A DNA stretch of 64,000 bases from Candidatus Zipacnadum vermilionense (lineage in GTDB: Bacteria > Armatimonadota > Zipacnadia > Zipacnadales > Zipacnadaceae): the NCBI GenBank assembly GCA_029821755.1, contig JALGSV010000010.1, positions 1 through 64,000 on the forward strand, in the 5' to 3' direction. Positions 8,970 to 18,980 of this stretch are shown piece by piece (position 1 is the first letter of the stretch; every line of letters starts with the position of its first letter). A program made the translations under genes and the position numbers. The notes beneath the pieces are model-generated. The model worked only from the letters and a program-made list of their open reading frames with translations. It had not been told where the DNA came from and made no database searches.

Positions 8970-10229
8970 TCATTCCTCCAGCAGCGCCGCCGTCATTTGC
9001 AGGACGTCATCTAGGGCGGTCAGGAGCGTGTCTACCTCGGCCTCGGTGATGATGGCGGGGGGCTCGAGGCGCAGGGTCTCCCGGGCATTCATGGCGAAGG
9101 CGGCGAGGATGTGGTTCTGCAGCAGACCGCCGATGACCAAGCCGCCCATGTCGGGGTCGGCGAACTGGATACCTACCAGCAGGCCGCGGCCCCGGGCCTC
9201 GACGATCAGGGAGGGATACTTCGCGGCCAGGCGCTGGCAGCCGGCTAGGAGTTGCTCGCCGCGGACCTGGCAGAGAGCAGCGACGTCTTGCGTCTGCAGG
9301 GCCTCCAGGGCGGCGAGGGCCGCGGCGCAGGCGAGCGGGTTGCCCCCGAAGGTGGAGGTGTGGATGTAGGGGTTCTTTGCGAAGACGTCCCAGATGGCCG
9401 GACGGGCGACCATCGCGCCGAGGGGCATGACACCGCCACCCAGGGCTTTGCCGAGGGTGAGGAGGTCGGGACAGACACCCTCCCAGTCGCAGGCGAGCCA
9501 CTTGCCGGTGCGGCCCAGGCCAGTCTGGATCTCGTCGAGGATGAGTAGCGCGCCGGTGCGGTCGCAGACCTCACGGGCGGCGGCGAGATAGCCGTCGGGC
9601 GGGACGATGATGCCGGCCTCGCACTGGATCGGTTCGAGGATCACCGCGGCGGTCTGGTCGTCCACCGCGGCGGCCAGGGCGTCGGCGTCGCCGAAGGGGA
9701 CGTGGGTGAAGCCGGAGAGCAGCGGCTGGAAGGGAGCCCGGTAGCTCTCGCGGCCGGAGGCGGACAGGGCGCCGAAGGTCTTGCCGTGGAAGGCGCCCTG
9801 GGCGGCGACGAAATGGGGACGTTGGGTGTGGGCACGGGCCAGCTTGAGCGCGCCCTCGACGGCCTCGGCGCCGGAGTTGCAGACGAAGGAGTATTGTAGG
9901 TCGCCCGGGGTCAGCTCCGCCAGGCGCTCGGCAAGCTCGGCCAGGACGGGGTCCGGGAGGATGTGGCTGGAGAGGGGCATCTCGTCGAGTTGACGCCGGA
10001 CGGCCGCGATCACCGAAGCCGGGCGATGGCCCAGGGTGAAGACGCCGGGGCCACCGAAGTAGTCCAGGTAGCGGGTGCCATCGGAAGCGATAACGTAGCA
10101 ACCCTCGGCGGAGACCTCGGCGATTTCCAGGCCCATGAACTTGAGCAAGGTCACCATACCGGGGTTGAGGTGGTCGTGGTAGCGCCGGAGGGTAAGAGCA
10201 CCGAGGTCGTCGGGAGAGGTTGGGGACAT
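8970..10229 (-). CDS. Class-III (PLP) aminotransferase, acetylornithine/4-aminobutyrate type
   Basis: [70 protein letters not shown]. Confidence 0.9.
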   Translation of the reverse strand: MSPTSPDDLGALTLRRYHDHLNPGMVTLLKFMGLEIAEVSAEGCYVIASDGTRYLDYFGGPGVFTLGHRPASVIAAVRRQLDEMPLSSHILPDPVLAELAERLAELTPGDLQYSFVCNSGAEAVEGALKLARAHTQRPHFVAAQGAFHGKTFGALSASGRESYRAPFQPLLSGFTHVPFGDADALAAAVDDQTAAVILEPIQCEAGIIVPPDGYLAAAREVCDRTGALLILDEIQTGLGRTGKWLACDWEGVCPDLLTLGKALGGGVMPLGAMVARPAIWDVFAKNPYIHTSTFGGNPLACAAALAALEALQTQDVAALCQVRGEQLLAGCQRLAAKYPSLIVEARGRGLLVGIQFADPDMGGLVIGGLLQNHILAAFAMNARETLRLEPPAIITEAEVDTLLTALDDVLQMTAALLEE

Positions 10230-10269
10230 GGGTGAGGCTCCTTAGGGCGAGATGCGAGACGCCTCCTGC

Positions 10270-10433
10270 GCTGCTCTGTACCCTCTCCCGCGAAGCGGGA
10301 AGGGTGGCGGTGCGCAGCGGCACCGGGAGGGGGTCGCGCAGTGACGGTCGCGCCCCAGGCCTGGCCCCCTCTCGTCGGCCCGCGCCAGCGCGGTCCGACA
10401 CTCTTCCCCGCTAGCGGGGAGGAGAAGGGAGTC
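10270..10433. repeat. Cluster of palindromic repeats (CCCTCTCCCGCGAAGCGGG type)
   Basis: CCCTCTCCCGCGAAGCGGGAAGGG, GGTGCGCAGCGGCACC and CTCTTCCCCGCTAGCGGGGAGGAGAAGGG. Confidence 0.7.
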
Positions 10434-10520
10434 ATGACAGGACATCCCGGCAAAGAAAAACAACATTCCCGACCGGGGGACGCACGCAGCGTTCCAGGGA
10501 GGATGCTGTCGGGAAGGGGT

Positions 10521-10598
10521 TGGTCGGGGCGGCCAGATTTGAACTGGCGACCTTTAGACCCCCAGTCTAACGCGCTAACCGGGCTGCGCTACGCCCCG
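10521..10598 (-). tRNA. tRNA-Pro (anticodon GGG), CCA encoded
   Basis: Minus strand CGGGGCGTAGCGCAGCCCGGTTAGCGCGTTAGACTGGGGGTCTAAAGGTCGCCAGTTCAAATCTGGCCGCCCCGACCA; full cloverleaf with acceptor CGGGGCG/CGCCCCG. Confidence 0.95.
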
Positions 10599-10713
10599 AC
10601 CAGAACTGTACGCCGCCAGCGCGGGGGTGGCGCCGGGCGTCGTCTCGGGTACCTTGTACCTACGTCCGCCGCGGGGGCGGAGTCAAGTAAGGTGTCCCCC
10701 GCAAATGACTGAA

Positions 10714-10998
10714 CTAGCTGACGGCCTTCTTGAGGTTGGCGCCAGCCTTGAACTTCGGGCTCTTGCGGGCCGCGATCTTGATCTTCTCCCCGGTTTGCGG
10801 GTTGACGCCAGTCCGGGCCTTCGACTTGACGACCGTGAAGGAACCAAAGCCGGTGAACTGCACGGTGTTGCCCTTCTTGAGGGCCGCCGTAATGGCGCCC
10901 AGTGCCGCGTCCACTGCCTGGCCCGCGCCAGCCTTGCTTAGCCCGGTCTCCTTCGCCACCGCCTCGATGATCTGCGTCTTGTTAACGGTTCCGGCCAT
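10714..10998 (-). CDS. hup: HU-family DNA-binding protein
   Basis: MAGTVNKTQIIEAVAKETGLSK...VQFTGFGSFTVVKSKARTGVNPQTGEKIKIAARKSPKFKAG. Confidence 0.95.
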   Translation of the reverse strand: MAGTVNKTQIIEAVAKETGLSKAGAGQAVDAALGAITAALKKGNTVQFTGFGSFTVVKSKARTGVNPQTGEKIKIAARKSPKFKAGANLKKAVS

Positions 10999-11151
10999 GG
11001 TTAGTGCCTCCCTTTTGAGTGTGGGTGTCGCCGGGTGAGGGCGTCCACCGCCGACGGTCATATTCTGCGTACGGCGCGGTTTCTCCTGCGCCACCGCGGG
11101 GACAGCGTAGAATCCGGAGTAGGCGGCCTAGGCTGGGAAGCCTGGCTACCC

Positions 11152-12177
11152 CTACCGGTCAAGGCCCCAGTTCTCTTCGGCCTTCTCGGGACGGGTCATG
11201 AGCGACTCAACGGCGCACTGGGCCGGGACGCCCTCGAAGAGCACCTGGCAGATGGCGTCGGTGATGGGCAGAGCTATGCCGTGCTCGTTACCCAGGCGCT
11301 GCGCGGCCTGGGCGGTGTAGACACCCTCAGCCACCGAGATGCTGCCGCGGTTGATTTCTTCCCAGGTCTCGCCGTGCGCCAGGCGCCAGCCGACGTTCCA
11401 GTTGCGGCTGTCGTGGCTGATGCTGGTAGCGACCAGGTCGCCGACGCCGGCCGCTCCCCAGAAGGTGGCCGGCTGGGCCCCCAGGCACAACCCCAGGCGA
11501 GTCATCTCGGCCAGGCCCCGCGTCACCAACGCGCCCTTGGCGTTGGCCCCAAACCCCAGGCCCTCACTGACACCGGCGCCGATGGCGATGACGTTCTTGA
11601 GGGCTCCACATAACTCGATGCCGATTATATCACAGTTCCGGTAAACACGGAAGAGGGGAGTGGTTAGGATTCTCTGCGCGCGAGCGGCTATCTCCTCGTC
11701 GGGAGAGGCGGCGACGCTCACGGCGGGCGTACCCAGAGCGATCTCCCGGGACAGGTTGGGTCCGCTCAGGGCTGCCAGGGGCAGGTCCTCGGGGAGGACC
11801 TGGCGGATGACCTGGCTCATACGCAGGCCCGTGGACTCCTCCAGGCCCTTGCTGGCGCTAATCAGCAGCGGGCGTCCGACCAGGTGCGGGCGGGCTTGCT
11901 CCAGCACCCCGCGCGCGAAACGCGAGGGCGGCGCTATCACTACGGTCTCCGCTCCCACGAGGGCGGTAGCCAGGTCGGTATGGACGCGCAGGTTGTCCGG
12001 GAGCTCGATCTCCGGGCGATAGCGGCCGTTGCGGCGAGTAGTGCGTATCTCCTCGGCCAGGTCGGGCTCGAGGCACCACAAGCGGACGGCGTGGCCCGAG
12101 GAGGCTAGCATCCAGGCGAGGGTGGTACCCCAGGCGCCAGCGCCGAGGACGGTGATATTGGAGGTGGGATCAGACAT
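11152..12177 (-). CDS. gpsA: Glycerol-3-phosphate dehydrogenase [NAD(P)+]
   Basis: ITVLGAGAWGTTLAWMLA, SASKGLEESTG, LSGPNLSREIALG, ELCGALKNVIAIGAGVSEGLGFGANAKGAL. Confidence 0.95.
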   Translation of the reverse strand: MSDPTSNITVLGAGAWGTTLAWMLASSGHAVRLWCLEPDLAEEIRTTRRNGRYRPEIELPDNLRVHTDLATALVGAETVVIAPPSRFARGVLEQARPHLVGRPLLISASKGLEESTGLRMSQVIRQVLPEDLPLAALSGPNLSREIALGTPAVSVAASPDEEIAARAQRILTTPLFRVYRNCDIIGIELCGALKNVIAIGAGVSEGLGFGANAKGALVTRGLAEMTRLGLCLGAQPATFWGAAGVGDLVATSISHDSRNWNVGWRLAHGETWEEINRGSISVAEGVYTAQAAQRLGNEHGIALPITDAICQVLFEGVPAQCAVESLMTRPEKAEENWGLDR

Positions 12178-12290
12178 GGATGATACGTAGTGCGAAGAAT
12201 TCGCCGAGGGAGGGTGGAATCCCTGCCGAGCCGAGGCGGTCGGCGACACCGGAGATTAGTGACCCCGGCGCGGGGACAAGGGCGCAAGCG

Positions 12291-12316
12291 GCGCGGGCTG
12301 AAAGCCCGCGCCACGC
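12291..12316. repeat. REP-like hairpin
   Basis: GCGCGGGCTGAAAGCCCGCGCCACGC. Confidence 0.75.
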
Positions 12317-12450
12317 AAGGGATTAACCATGCGGTTAGGGCAGCAGATGCAGTCCCACCGTGCAGTCGCTGATGAAGACCCGGTAGAGGCGCGCGTCCGG
12401 GACGCCGGGGGGCAGGGGCAGGATGGGGCGGATGGGAAGAAGCCTCCTCA

Positions 12451-14004
12451 TCAGGGCTTGACCCCTGCCGGGATGGCGACCGGTTGGGCCGGCGTCCGCC
12501 AGGTGGCGACCGTGAAAGGGCCTATCTCTTGTCGGGCGGCGCCGGATGGCAGGGGTTCAAGATCACGGTCCCGTTCCACGATCACCACGGGCCGACCAGG
12601 AGGAAGCTGCCTGAGAAGGGCGGTGAGTTCCACGGCGTCGCGGCAGACATAGGCGGTCTTGCTGGTGAGGCAGGTTACGTACGGGCTGGGCCAGGGATCG
12701 TCGCGGCGGGCGAGGTCGAGTTGCTCGTCCGTAAGCCGGCCCATGACGGCAACCGATCCCAGTATGGCGGTGTCGCCCTGCGCTGCTCGTCCCAGTGCAG
12801 TGGCCAGGTCCCGCAGTTGGTAATCGATTGGGCTGGGCAAGAGTTGTTCTCGGGCCGGCCAAGTGGCCGTGGCGAAGATCGCCATCAACAGCAAGACTGA
12901 CACAGCCGGCCGTAGTACCCGCGAACGCTTTGCGTTACCTAGGTGATCGTTTGCGGAGGCGGCAGCCAGTGCACAGGAGATCGCGACGAGTGGGGCAAAG
13001 AGCCCCAGGAAGCCATCGTGAAATGTTGCCATATTGGGGAGAAGCAAGGTGAAAGGCGTCCCGTACGCGGCGAGGGCGAGGAGCCAGCCGTCACCGCGGA
13101 CGGCCATACGCCGCGTCACTCGGGCGAAAAGCGCCCAGGCGAGGACGCCAGCAGTTAGCAGAGCAGCTAGCGTACCGAAGAAGGCATGCGGGTGGAAGGA
13201 CCAGATCAAGAAGCGATGGAGAAGGTCGAGGTGACTGAGAGTGCGTACTCCGGGGGCATACTGGTCGAACCCAAGGCGTTGCTGGAGGTGTGCGACGCTG
13301 GCTGCCACGGACGTGCCTGTGACAAGAACGGCGGCTACGGGAAGCAACACGGACACGCCAGCGACAGACGCGGCCACTGCGACGGCAGGCCCCCGATTGC
13401 CTCGCCGCCACTCCAGCCACATGCAGGGCAGGATCAACACGAGACTATACCACGACAACAGACTCGCCAGAAGGCCGCACATGATCATGCGTGCTGACCA
13501 GCCGGCCAAGTGAGGGCGAGGCAGTGTGTAAAGCGCCAAGAAACTGAAAAGAGGCGCCAACGCCATACCGTCTCCCGTGATGAGCGCGTATCGGAGGGTC
13601 ACAGGCAAGATTGCCAGGACTGCGACGGCGACGTTGGCGACCGGGCGACCCCATACGTTCCGAACGAAGAACCAGAAGGCAGCGAGGAACCACAGGAAGA
13701 AAAGGAACGAGACTGTGTGGACGGCCGGTTGGAAGGGCAAGCCAAGGGCCAGGGGAATCGCGACCAGCCAGGAGACCAGGGGGGAGAACGAGTAATAGAC
13801 GGTGGGCTTCCCACTGTAATTGACGGCCAGGATGTTCGCACCATGCGTCACTCCGAGCCCCAGCTTGAGGTGGTTGAGTGCAAAGGCGCCGTAGTGCGAA
13901 CTGATGTAGCTATCATGCCCCGCCTTGAAGGGCTGGACAATGCGCGGGGCATTACAGACCGCCCAGAGCACCAACACCACAAGTAACCAACGGTATTGCT
14001 TCAT
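12451..14004 (-). CDS. Polytopic membrane protein, possible glycosyltransferase (GT39-like)
   Basis: About 10 predicted TM segments; N-terminal FKAGHDSYISSHYGAFALNHLKLGLGVTHGAN motif. Confidence 0.55.
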   Translation of the reverse strand: MKQYRWLLVVLVLWAVCNAPRIVQPFKAGHDSYISSHYGAFALNHLKLGLGVTHGANILAVNYSGKPTVYYSFSPLVSWLVAIPLALGLPFQPAVHTVSFLFFLWFLAAFWFFVRNVWGRPVANVAVAVLAILPVTLRYALITGDGMALAPLFSFLALYTLPRPHLAGWSARMIMCGLLASLLSWYSLVLILPCMWLEWRRGNRGPAVAVAASVAGVSVLLPVAAVLVTGTSVAASVAHLQQRLGFDQYAPGVRTLSHLDLLHRFLIWSFHPHAFFGTLAALLTAGVLAWALFARVTRRMAVRGDGWLLALAAYGTPFTLLLPNMATFHDGFLGLFAPLVAISCALAAASANDHLGNAKRSRVLRPAVSVLLLMAIFATATWPAREQLLPSPIDYQLRDLATALGRAAQGDTAILGSVAVMGRLTDEQLDLARRDDPWPSPYVTCLTSKTAYVCRDAVELTALLRQLPPGRPVVIVERDRDLEPLPSGAARQEIGPFTVATWRTPAQPVAIPAGVKP

Positions 14005-14044
14005 CCTCGCGCCTCCATTCTGTCTGATTCGTTTCCGCCCCCCT

Positions 14045-15136
14045 TTACCCCTCCTCCCCCAGTATTGCCGCCACGTAGTTCTTCTCCCGGTATTCCTCCA
14101 CCATCTTCTCGTCCAGCGGATAGACGCCGAACTCGCGGGTGGCCCACATCATCGTTTTGTAGAGTTCCGGGTCTACCGCCGGGTGAATGGAGTTGCTGGA
14201 GGCCATGATGTGCCCGCCGCCGGGGGAGGCTTTCGCTATCGTCTCCTTGACGGCCTCGATGACCAGCTCCTTGCTGCCGCGGGTGAGGACTACGCTGCAG
14301 TCTACGTTGCCGCAGAGGCAGACGCGGTGGCCGTACTGCTGCTTCGCCTGGCCGATGTCCATGGTCGCGATCGGCTCCAACGGGTCGATGCCGTCGATGC
14401 CCGCCTCGTCCACCATCATGTCCAGGAGCGACCAGATGTTGCCGTCGGTGTGTTTGATGTAGGGGAAGCCCTGCGCGTGGGCCATGTCCACGATCTGCTT
14501 CAGGTAGGGCAGGATGAACTCGCGGAAGTGGGTAGGGGACATCATGGGAGCGTGGCGGTAGGCGTAGTCGTCGCCGGTGAGGGCTACATCCGCGCCCAGC
14601 TCCAGGGCCCGCTCGAGGACGCGGAGCTTGTAGTCGAGGGTGACCTGCGCCACGCGATGGGCCAGGTCGGGGTTGAGGGCGTAGTCCATCAGCAGGTTGT
14701 CCATGCCGCGCAGGTTGGCGGAGAACTCGTAGACATCGTGGCCGAGGAAGACGATGGCCCTCTCGCCCTTGAAGCGGCGGACAGCTTCCTCGAGAGTGAC
14801 GAGGCGGTGGTCGGCGTCGGGGTCGGGGGGGACGAGCTTATCCAGGTCGGCCTCGGAGTGGATGGGGTGCTGGGCGGGGTAGGGCACGTCGGCCTTGCCA
14901 TAGCCCCAGAGGATGCCCCACTCGTCATGGAAGTGGTTGTCGTCCACCGGGGTTTGGCGGAGGTCCTCGAAGACGCAGACGCCGTCGAGGTCTTCCTTCT
15001 CAGCGAAATCGAGGTAGGAGACCTCCGGGCCGTACATCTTATCGATGACGGGGCGGTTGACCAGGAGTTCCCAGATAGGGACGCGGTCGGGCTGCTCCCG
15101 GCGCAAGGCGGTCATAAAACGTTCGTAGCCGTTCAT
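14045..15136 (-). CDS. URO-D superfamily protein (third family member in window)
   Basis: MNGYERFMTALRREQPDRVPIWELLVNRPVI, GDDYAYRHAPMMSP, FPYIKHTDGNIWSLLDMMVDEAGIDGIDPLEP. Confidence 0.8.
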   Translation of the reverse strand: MNGYERFMTALRREQPDRVPIWELLVNRPVIDKMYGPEVSYLDFAEKEDLDGVCVFEDLRQTPVDDNHFHDEWGILWGYGKADVPYPAQHPIHSEADLDKLVPPDPDADHRLVTLEEAVRRFKGERAIVFLGHDVYEFSANLRGMDNLLMDYALNPDLAHRVAQVTLDYKLRVLERALELGADVALTGDDYAYRHAPMMSPTHFREFILPYLKQIVDMAHAQGFPYIKHTDGNIWSLLDMMVDEAGIDGIDPLEPIATMDIGQAKQQYGHRVCLCGNVDCSVVLTRGSKELVIEAVKETIAKASPGGGHIMASSNSIHPAVDPELYKTMMWATREFGVYPLDEKMVEEYREKNYVAAILGEEG

Positions 15137-15189
15137 GGTGAGGGTCCTTTCGGTTGGGTGTGACGAGCGGGGGTCAGGAAGCGCGGTCC

Positions 15190-16614
15190 TTACCGCCACC
15201 ACCAATCCTCCAACTCCTCCGCCTCTTTGTCAACCGGGTCGGCCTTTACCCCCGGCATATAACGGCAGGCCTCCCAGAGGATCGGGGCTAGCTGGCCGTG
15301 AATGCCGGCGATATGGTGGAGGTAGGGGCCGCGGATGAACTTGCGCTCCCAGCGCAGCCAGTCGTCTACCTCCATCCACACATAGGTGCCGACCGTCTCG
15401 GGACCGGTGGTGCCGCGGCCCTCACCGAAGGCCAGAAAGTACTCGCCGCGGAGAGAGGCCAGACGGGCTACCGTGAGGTCGCCACCCTTGATCCGCCAGT
15501 GGCCGACCCCGGCGGCGTTCTCGGGCATGATGAAGTGCTCGCCGAGCAGCGGCTGGGTGCCCTCGTCCGCGAGGCTGACCGGGAAGGACCCGCAGTGCCA
15601 GAGCAGCTCGGCGTTGTCGTTGTCCGGGTGGCGGATGGTCAGGTCGGCGAAGAAGGGCGGCGTCTCGCCCAGGGCGGCGGCCTGGAGCAGGACGGAAGTC
15701 ATGGCGCCGTGGATGTCGGTCTCGCAGATGACGGGGACGCCCTCCATAGTGAGCAGGCTGTTGGCGTAGCAGGGGTAGATGCCGAAGCGCTTCTGCAAGC
15801 CGGGGAAGCATTGCAGGGCGATGGCGCTGAGGTGCTCGCGAGCGGCGAGGTCGGTGAGGACCAGCTTGAGAGCGGCGATGGCGGCCAGTTGGGTCTGATC
15901 GAGAGAGCGGAAGGCGACCTCGGCGGCCATGCGGGCGAGGAGGGCCTGCAAGTCGGCGGTGGGTGCTTCGACCAGGGCCTCTACGCGATCGAGGATTTCG
16001 TCGTCATAGACCTGCCAGACCTGGGTGCCGAAGCGCTCGAGCATCTCCGCCTCGTTGACCATGGTCGTCCAGAAGAAGTCGATGCGCTGGCCGATCTGGC
16101 CGATCTTCATCCCCCGCCAGGCGCGGACGACGGCGGCCACCCGCCGGAAAGCCAGGACGCCGCGGGAGAAGACGGGGTCCTCCAGGCGGCAGTTGGGGAG
16201 GTAAGTGAAGGGGACGCCGAGGCGCTGGAGGATCTGGCTGGTGGCGAAGAGGCCGCACTGGGTGTCGCGCAGGCGGGTGCCGTCGGGGAGGGGAGCTTCG
16301 TCGCGCGGGCCCCAGAGGAGATAGGGCAGGCCCATCTCCTGGCCCAGGAGCGCGGCCACGTCCTCGGTGCCGAAGTTGCAGTGCGGGCAGAAGAGAGCGT
16401 CCACCCGGTGGTCGCGGAGGTGGCGCAGGACGGCGGGGAGGTCCTCGTGGCGGTACAACATGCCGTCGCTAGTGATACCCTCCAGGTCCACGAAGTCTAC
16501 ACCGAGGCCGCGCAGGGAGGCAGCGGTGAGGTTGGCGTAGCGGCGAGCGTTCTCCTGGCTGAAGACGAACTTACCGATGGGCACGAGACCGAGCTTAACA
16601 GGCGGGACGGGCAT
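15190..16614 (-). CDS. L-fucose/L-arabinose isomerase-like protein
   Basis: LVPIGKFVFSQENARRYANLTAASLRGLGVDFVDLEGITSDG, CETDIHGAMTSVLLQAAALGETPPFFADLTIRHPDNDNAELLWHCGSFP. Confidence 0.7.
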   Translation of the reverse strand: MPVPPVKLGLVPIGKFVFSQENARRYANLTAASLRGLGVDFVDLEGITSDGMLYRHEDLPAVLRHLRDHRVDALFCPHCNFGTEDVAALLGQEMGLPYLLWGPRDEAPLPDGTRLRDTQCGLFATSQILQRLGVPFTYLPNCRLEDPVFSRGVLAFRRVAAVVRAWRGMKIGQIGQRIDFFWTTMVNEAEMLERFGTQVWQVYDDEILDRVEALVEAPTADLQALLARMAAEVAFRSLDQTQLAAIAALKLVLTDLAAREHLSAIALQCFPGLQKRFGIYPCYANSLLTMEGVPVICETDIHGAMTSVLLQAAALGETPPFFADLTIRHPDNDNAELLWHCGSFPVSLADEGTQPLLGEHFIMPENAAGVGHWRIKGGDLTVARLASLRGEYFLAFGEGRGTTGPETVGTYVWMEVDDWLRWERKFIRGPYLHHIAGIHGQLAPILWEACRYMPGVKADPVDKEAEELEDWWWR

Positions 16615-16738
16615 GGGCGGGACCTCCCGGGAGGGTGTGGGGAGATAATTGGACGTGTGAGGGGATGGTTCCTGCCTGGGAGAGGGAGGTGGAACGTGGA
16701 AGGTGGAACGTGGGGGAGGGGGAAGTGGGAGGACAGCC

Positions 16739-16774
16739 GGTAGCGGTAGCGGTAGCGGTAGCGGTAGCGGTAGC
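16739..16774. repeat. Hexanucleotide microsatellite (GGTAGC)x6
   Basis: Six perfect GGTAGC copies read directly. Confidence 0.95.
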
Positions 16775-16861
16775 GCAGGGCACTGGGGCGGGGGCCGGCC
16801 TCGCGTCCCGCGACGCTGGCGCGGGCCACTCGACACGGCCCCTCCGGGGGAGCGGCCTTTT

Positions 16862-16891
16862 TTGACACCCCAAGGGAGCCACAGGTATAAT
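16862..16891 (+). promoter_or_regulatory. Consensus sigma70-type promoter of pyrF
   Basis: TTGACA (16862-16867), 18-nt spacer, TATAAT (16886-16891), about 29 nt upstream of the ATG at 16920. Confidence 0.75.
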
Positions 16892-16919
16892 CCGCGCACC
16901 CCAGCACAGGAGTGAGACC

Positions 16920-17804
16920 ATGGCCACTAACTTCGCGGATCGCTTGTTTGGAGCGGTGGAAGAGAAGAACAGCCGGGTTTGCGTGGGGCTGGATCCGCGG
17001 GTAAGCCAACTGCCGCCGCCGATACTGGAGCAATACCCCAATGCCGCAGAGGCCGTGGTGGCCTTCTGCCGGGATATCTGCGCCGCAGTGGCGGAGCATG
17101 CGGCGGTGGTGAAGCTCCAGTCGGCTTACTTTGAGACGCTGGGGAGGTCGGCGTTCAGTACCTTGTGGGCGGTGGTGGCGGAGGCGCATCGGGCGGGGCT
17201 GCCGGCCATCGTGGATGCCAAGCGCGGCGACATCGGACCGACCGCGGAGGCCTACGCGCAGGCGTTTTTCGGCGGGGAAATCGCCGCGGACGCGCTGACG
17301 GTCAACCCGTACCTGGGTAGTGACGGGATCATGCCCTTTGTGGACGCGGCGGAGGAGAAGGGAGCCGGCGTGTTCGTGCTGGTCAAGACCTCCAACCCCT
17401 CCTCCGGCGACCTGCAAGACCTGCGGCTGGAGGGGGGATACCACCGGGTGTACCAGCACGTGGGGGAGGAAGTGCGGTTGATGGGGGCGCACCTGCGCGG
17501 GGAGTGCGGGTACTCGGCGGTGGGGGCGGTGGTGGGGGCGACCTACCCGGAGCAGTTGGCGGAGTTGCGCCGGGACCTGCCGGGCGTGCCCTTCTTGGTG
17601 CCGGGCTACGGGGCGCAGGGGGCGGGGCCGGAGGAGGTTGTCGCGGCCTTCGACAAGGACGGGTGGGGGGCGGTAGTTAACGCCTCTCGCAGCATCATCT
17701 TCGCGTACCAGGGAGGAGACGGGGAGCCGGAGCAATTCGCGCAGGCGGCCGGGGAGGCGGCGCGGGAGATGAAGGACGCGATCAACGGGGCGATAGGGGG
17801 ATAG
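16920..17804 (+). CDS. pyrF: Orotidine 5'-phosphate decarboxylase (type 2)
   Basis: RVCVGLDPRVSQLP, IVDAKRGDIGPTAEAYAQAFFG, VKTSNPSSGDLQDL. Confidence 0.93.
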   Translation: MATNFADRLFGAVEEKNSRVCVGLDPRVSQLPPPILEQYPNAAEAVVAFCRDICAAVAEHAAVVKLQSAYFETLGRSAFSTLWAVVAEAHRAGLPAIVDAKRGDIGPTAEAYAQAFFGGEIAADALTVNPYLGSDGIMPFVDAAEEKGAGVFVLVKTSNPSSGDLQDLRLEGGYHRVYQHVGEEVRLMGAHLRGECGYSAVGAVVGATYPEQLAELRRDLPGVPFLVPGYGAQGAGPEEVVAAFDKDGWGAVVNASRSIIFAYQGGDGEPEQFAQAAGEAAREMKDAINGAIGG

Positions 17805-17996
17805 GGGGGAGGGGAAGTCGGAAGTCGAAAGTGTCAGGGGGAGGGGAGTGGAAGGTGGCGAGGGGAAGCAGTAGTTGCGTGTGGGGACGGCGAGGCCGCA
17901 TGACCGGCGGCAGGGGCGAAATGGCACTGCGCGACTTTCTGGAATTGGCTCACTCCTCACACTTCCTGGAGAGGGCCACACGCTAAGGAGAGAACC

Positions 17997-18962
17997 ATGT
18001 CCCTCACCGGCCGAGACCTTATATCCCTCGACGACTACTCCCTCGAAGAAATCACCTGCCTCCTCGACCTGGCGGAGAAGATGGCCGCGGCCTTGGCCGA
18101 GGAGGAACCCTCGACCTTCACCCCGCTGGATCGCATCCTCGCCACCTGCTTCTACGAGCCCTCGACGCGTACCCGGATGTCCTTTGCCTCGGCGATGCTG
18201 CGGCTGGGGGGCAGCACCATCTGCATGCAGGACGTGAAGATGTCCAGCGCCTCCAAGGGGGAGAGCCTGGCGGACACCATGCGGATGATGAGCGCGTACA
18301 GCGATGTCATCGTCATTCGCCATGCGCAGGAGGGAGCGGCCGCGGAGGCGGCGGAGGCGGCGTCGGTGCCCGTGATCAACGCCGGAGACGGGACGCGCAA
18401 CCACCCTACGCAGGCCCTGACCGACCTGTTCGCCCTGCGACGGCGCAAAGGGACGCTGCAGGGGCTGAAGGTCGGGCTGTGCGGGGACCTGAAGAACGGG
18501 CGGACGGTGCATTCGCTGGCGCCGGTGCTGGCGCGGCTGGGGAACGAGATGGTGTGCATCGCGCCGCAGGCGCTGGCCCTGCCGGAAGAGTACCTGGAAG
18601 AGGTGGAGCGGGCTGGCGGGAAGCGACCGGCGGAGACGGAGGACCTGGCCGGGGCGTTGGCGGGGCTGGATATGCTGTACATGACCCGCATCCAGCAGGA
18701 GCGCTTCCCCAGCCCGGAGGAGTACGAGAAGTACAAGGGCGTGTACATGCTGGACGCGACGGTGATGGCGCAGGCGCCGGAGGGGATGATCGTGCTGCAC
18801 CCGCTCCCCCGGGTGGCCGAGATCACCGAGCAGGTGGACGCCGACCCGCGGGCGGCGTACTTCGAGCAGGCCGCCGGCGGGGTGCCGGTGCGGATGGCGC
18901 TGATCGCGTTGCTGCTGGGGTTGGTGGAGGAAGGCGGGGGGAAGAAGAAGTATGCGTTCTGA
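17997..18962 (+). CDS. pyrB: Aspartate carbamoyltransferase catalytic subunit
   Basis: FYEPSTRTRMSFASAMLRLGG, GDGTRNHPTQALTDLFALRR, VLHPLPRVAEITEQVDADPRAAYFEQ. Confidence 0.95.
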   Translation: MSLTGRDLISLDDYSLEEITCLLDLAEKMAAALAEEEPSTFTPLDRILATCFYEPSTRTRMSFASAMLRLGGSTICMQDVKMSSASKGESLADTMRMMSAYSDVIVIRHAQEGAAAEAAEAASVPVINAGDGTRNHPTQALTDLFALRRRKGTLQGLKVGLCGDLKNGRTVHSLAPVLARLGNEMVCIAPQALALPEEYLEEVERAGGKRPAETEDLAGALAGLDMLYMTRIQQERFPSPEEYEKYKGVYMLDATVMAQAPEGMIVLHPLPRVAEITEQVDADPRAAYFEQAAGGVPVRMALIALLLGLVEEGGGKKKYAF

Positions 18963-18980
18963 GAACTCTCAAGTCTGCGT

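Noticed and set aside
10341-10712. 123-aa ORF containing SGRPDLNWRPLDPQSNALTGLRYAP
   Set aside because: Classic spurious translation across a tRNA-Pro gene.
16739-16774. Possible CRISPR-like array
   Set aside because: Pure hexamer microsatellite without spacers; no cas genes in the window.
16497-18800. 767-aa minus-strand ORF
   Set aside because: Antisense shadow of pyrF/pyrB and the isomerase gene in GC-rich DNA; Arg/Pro/His-rich, no domain, while the opposite strand has clear conserved enzymes.
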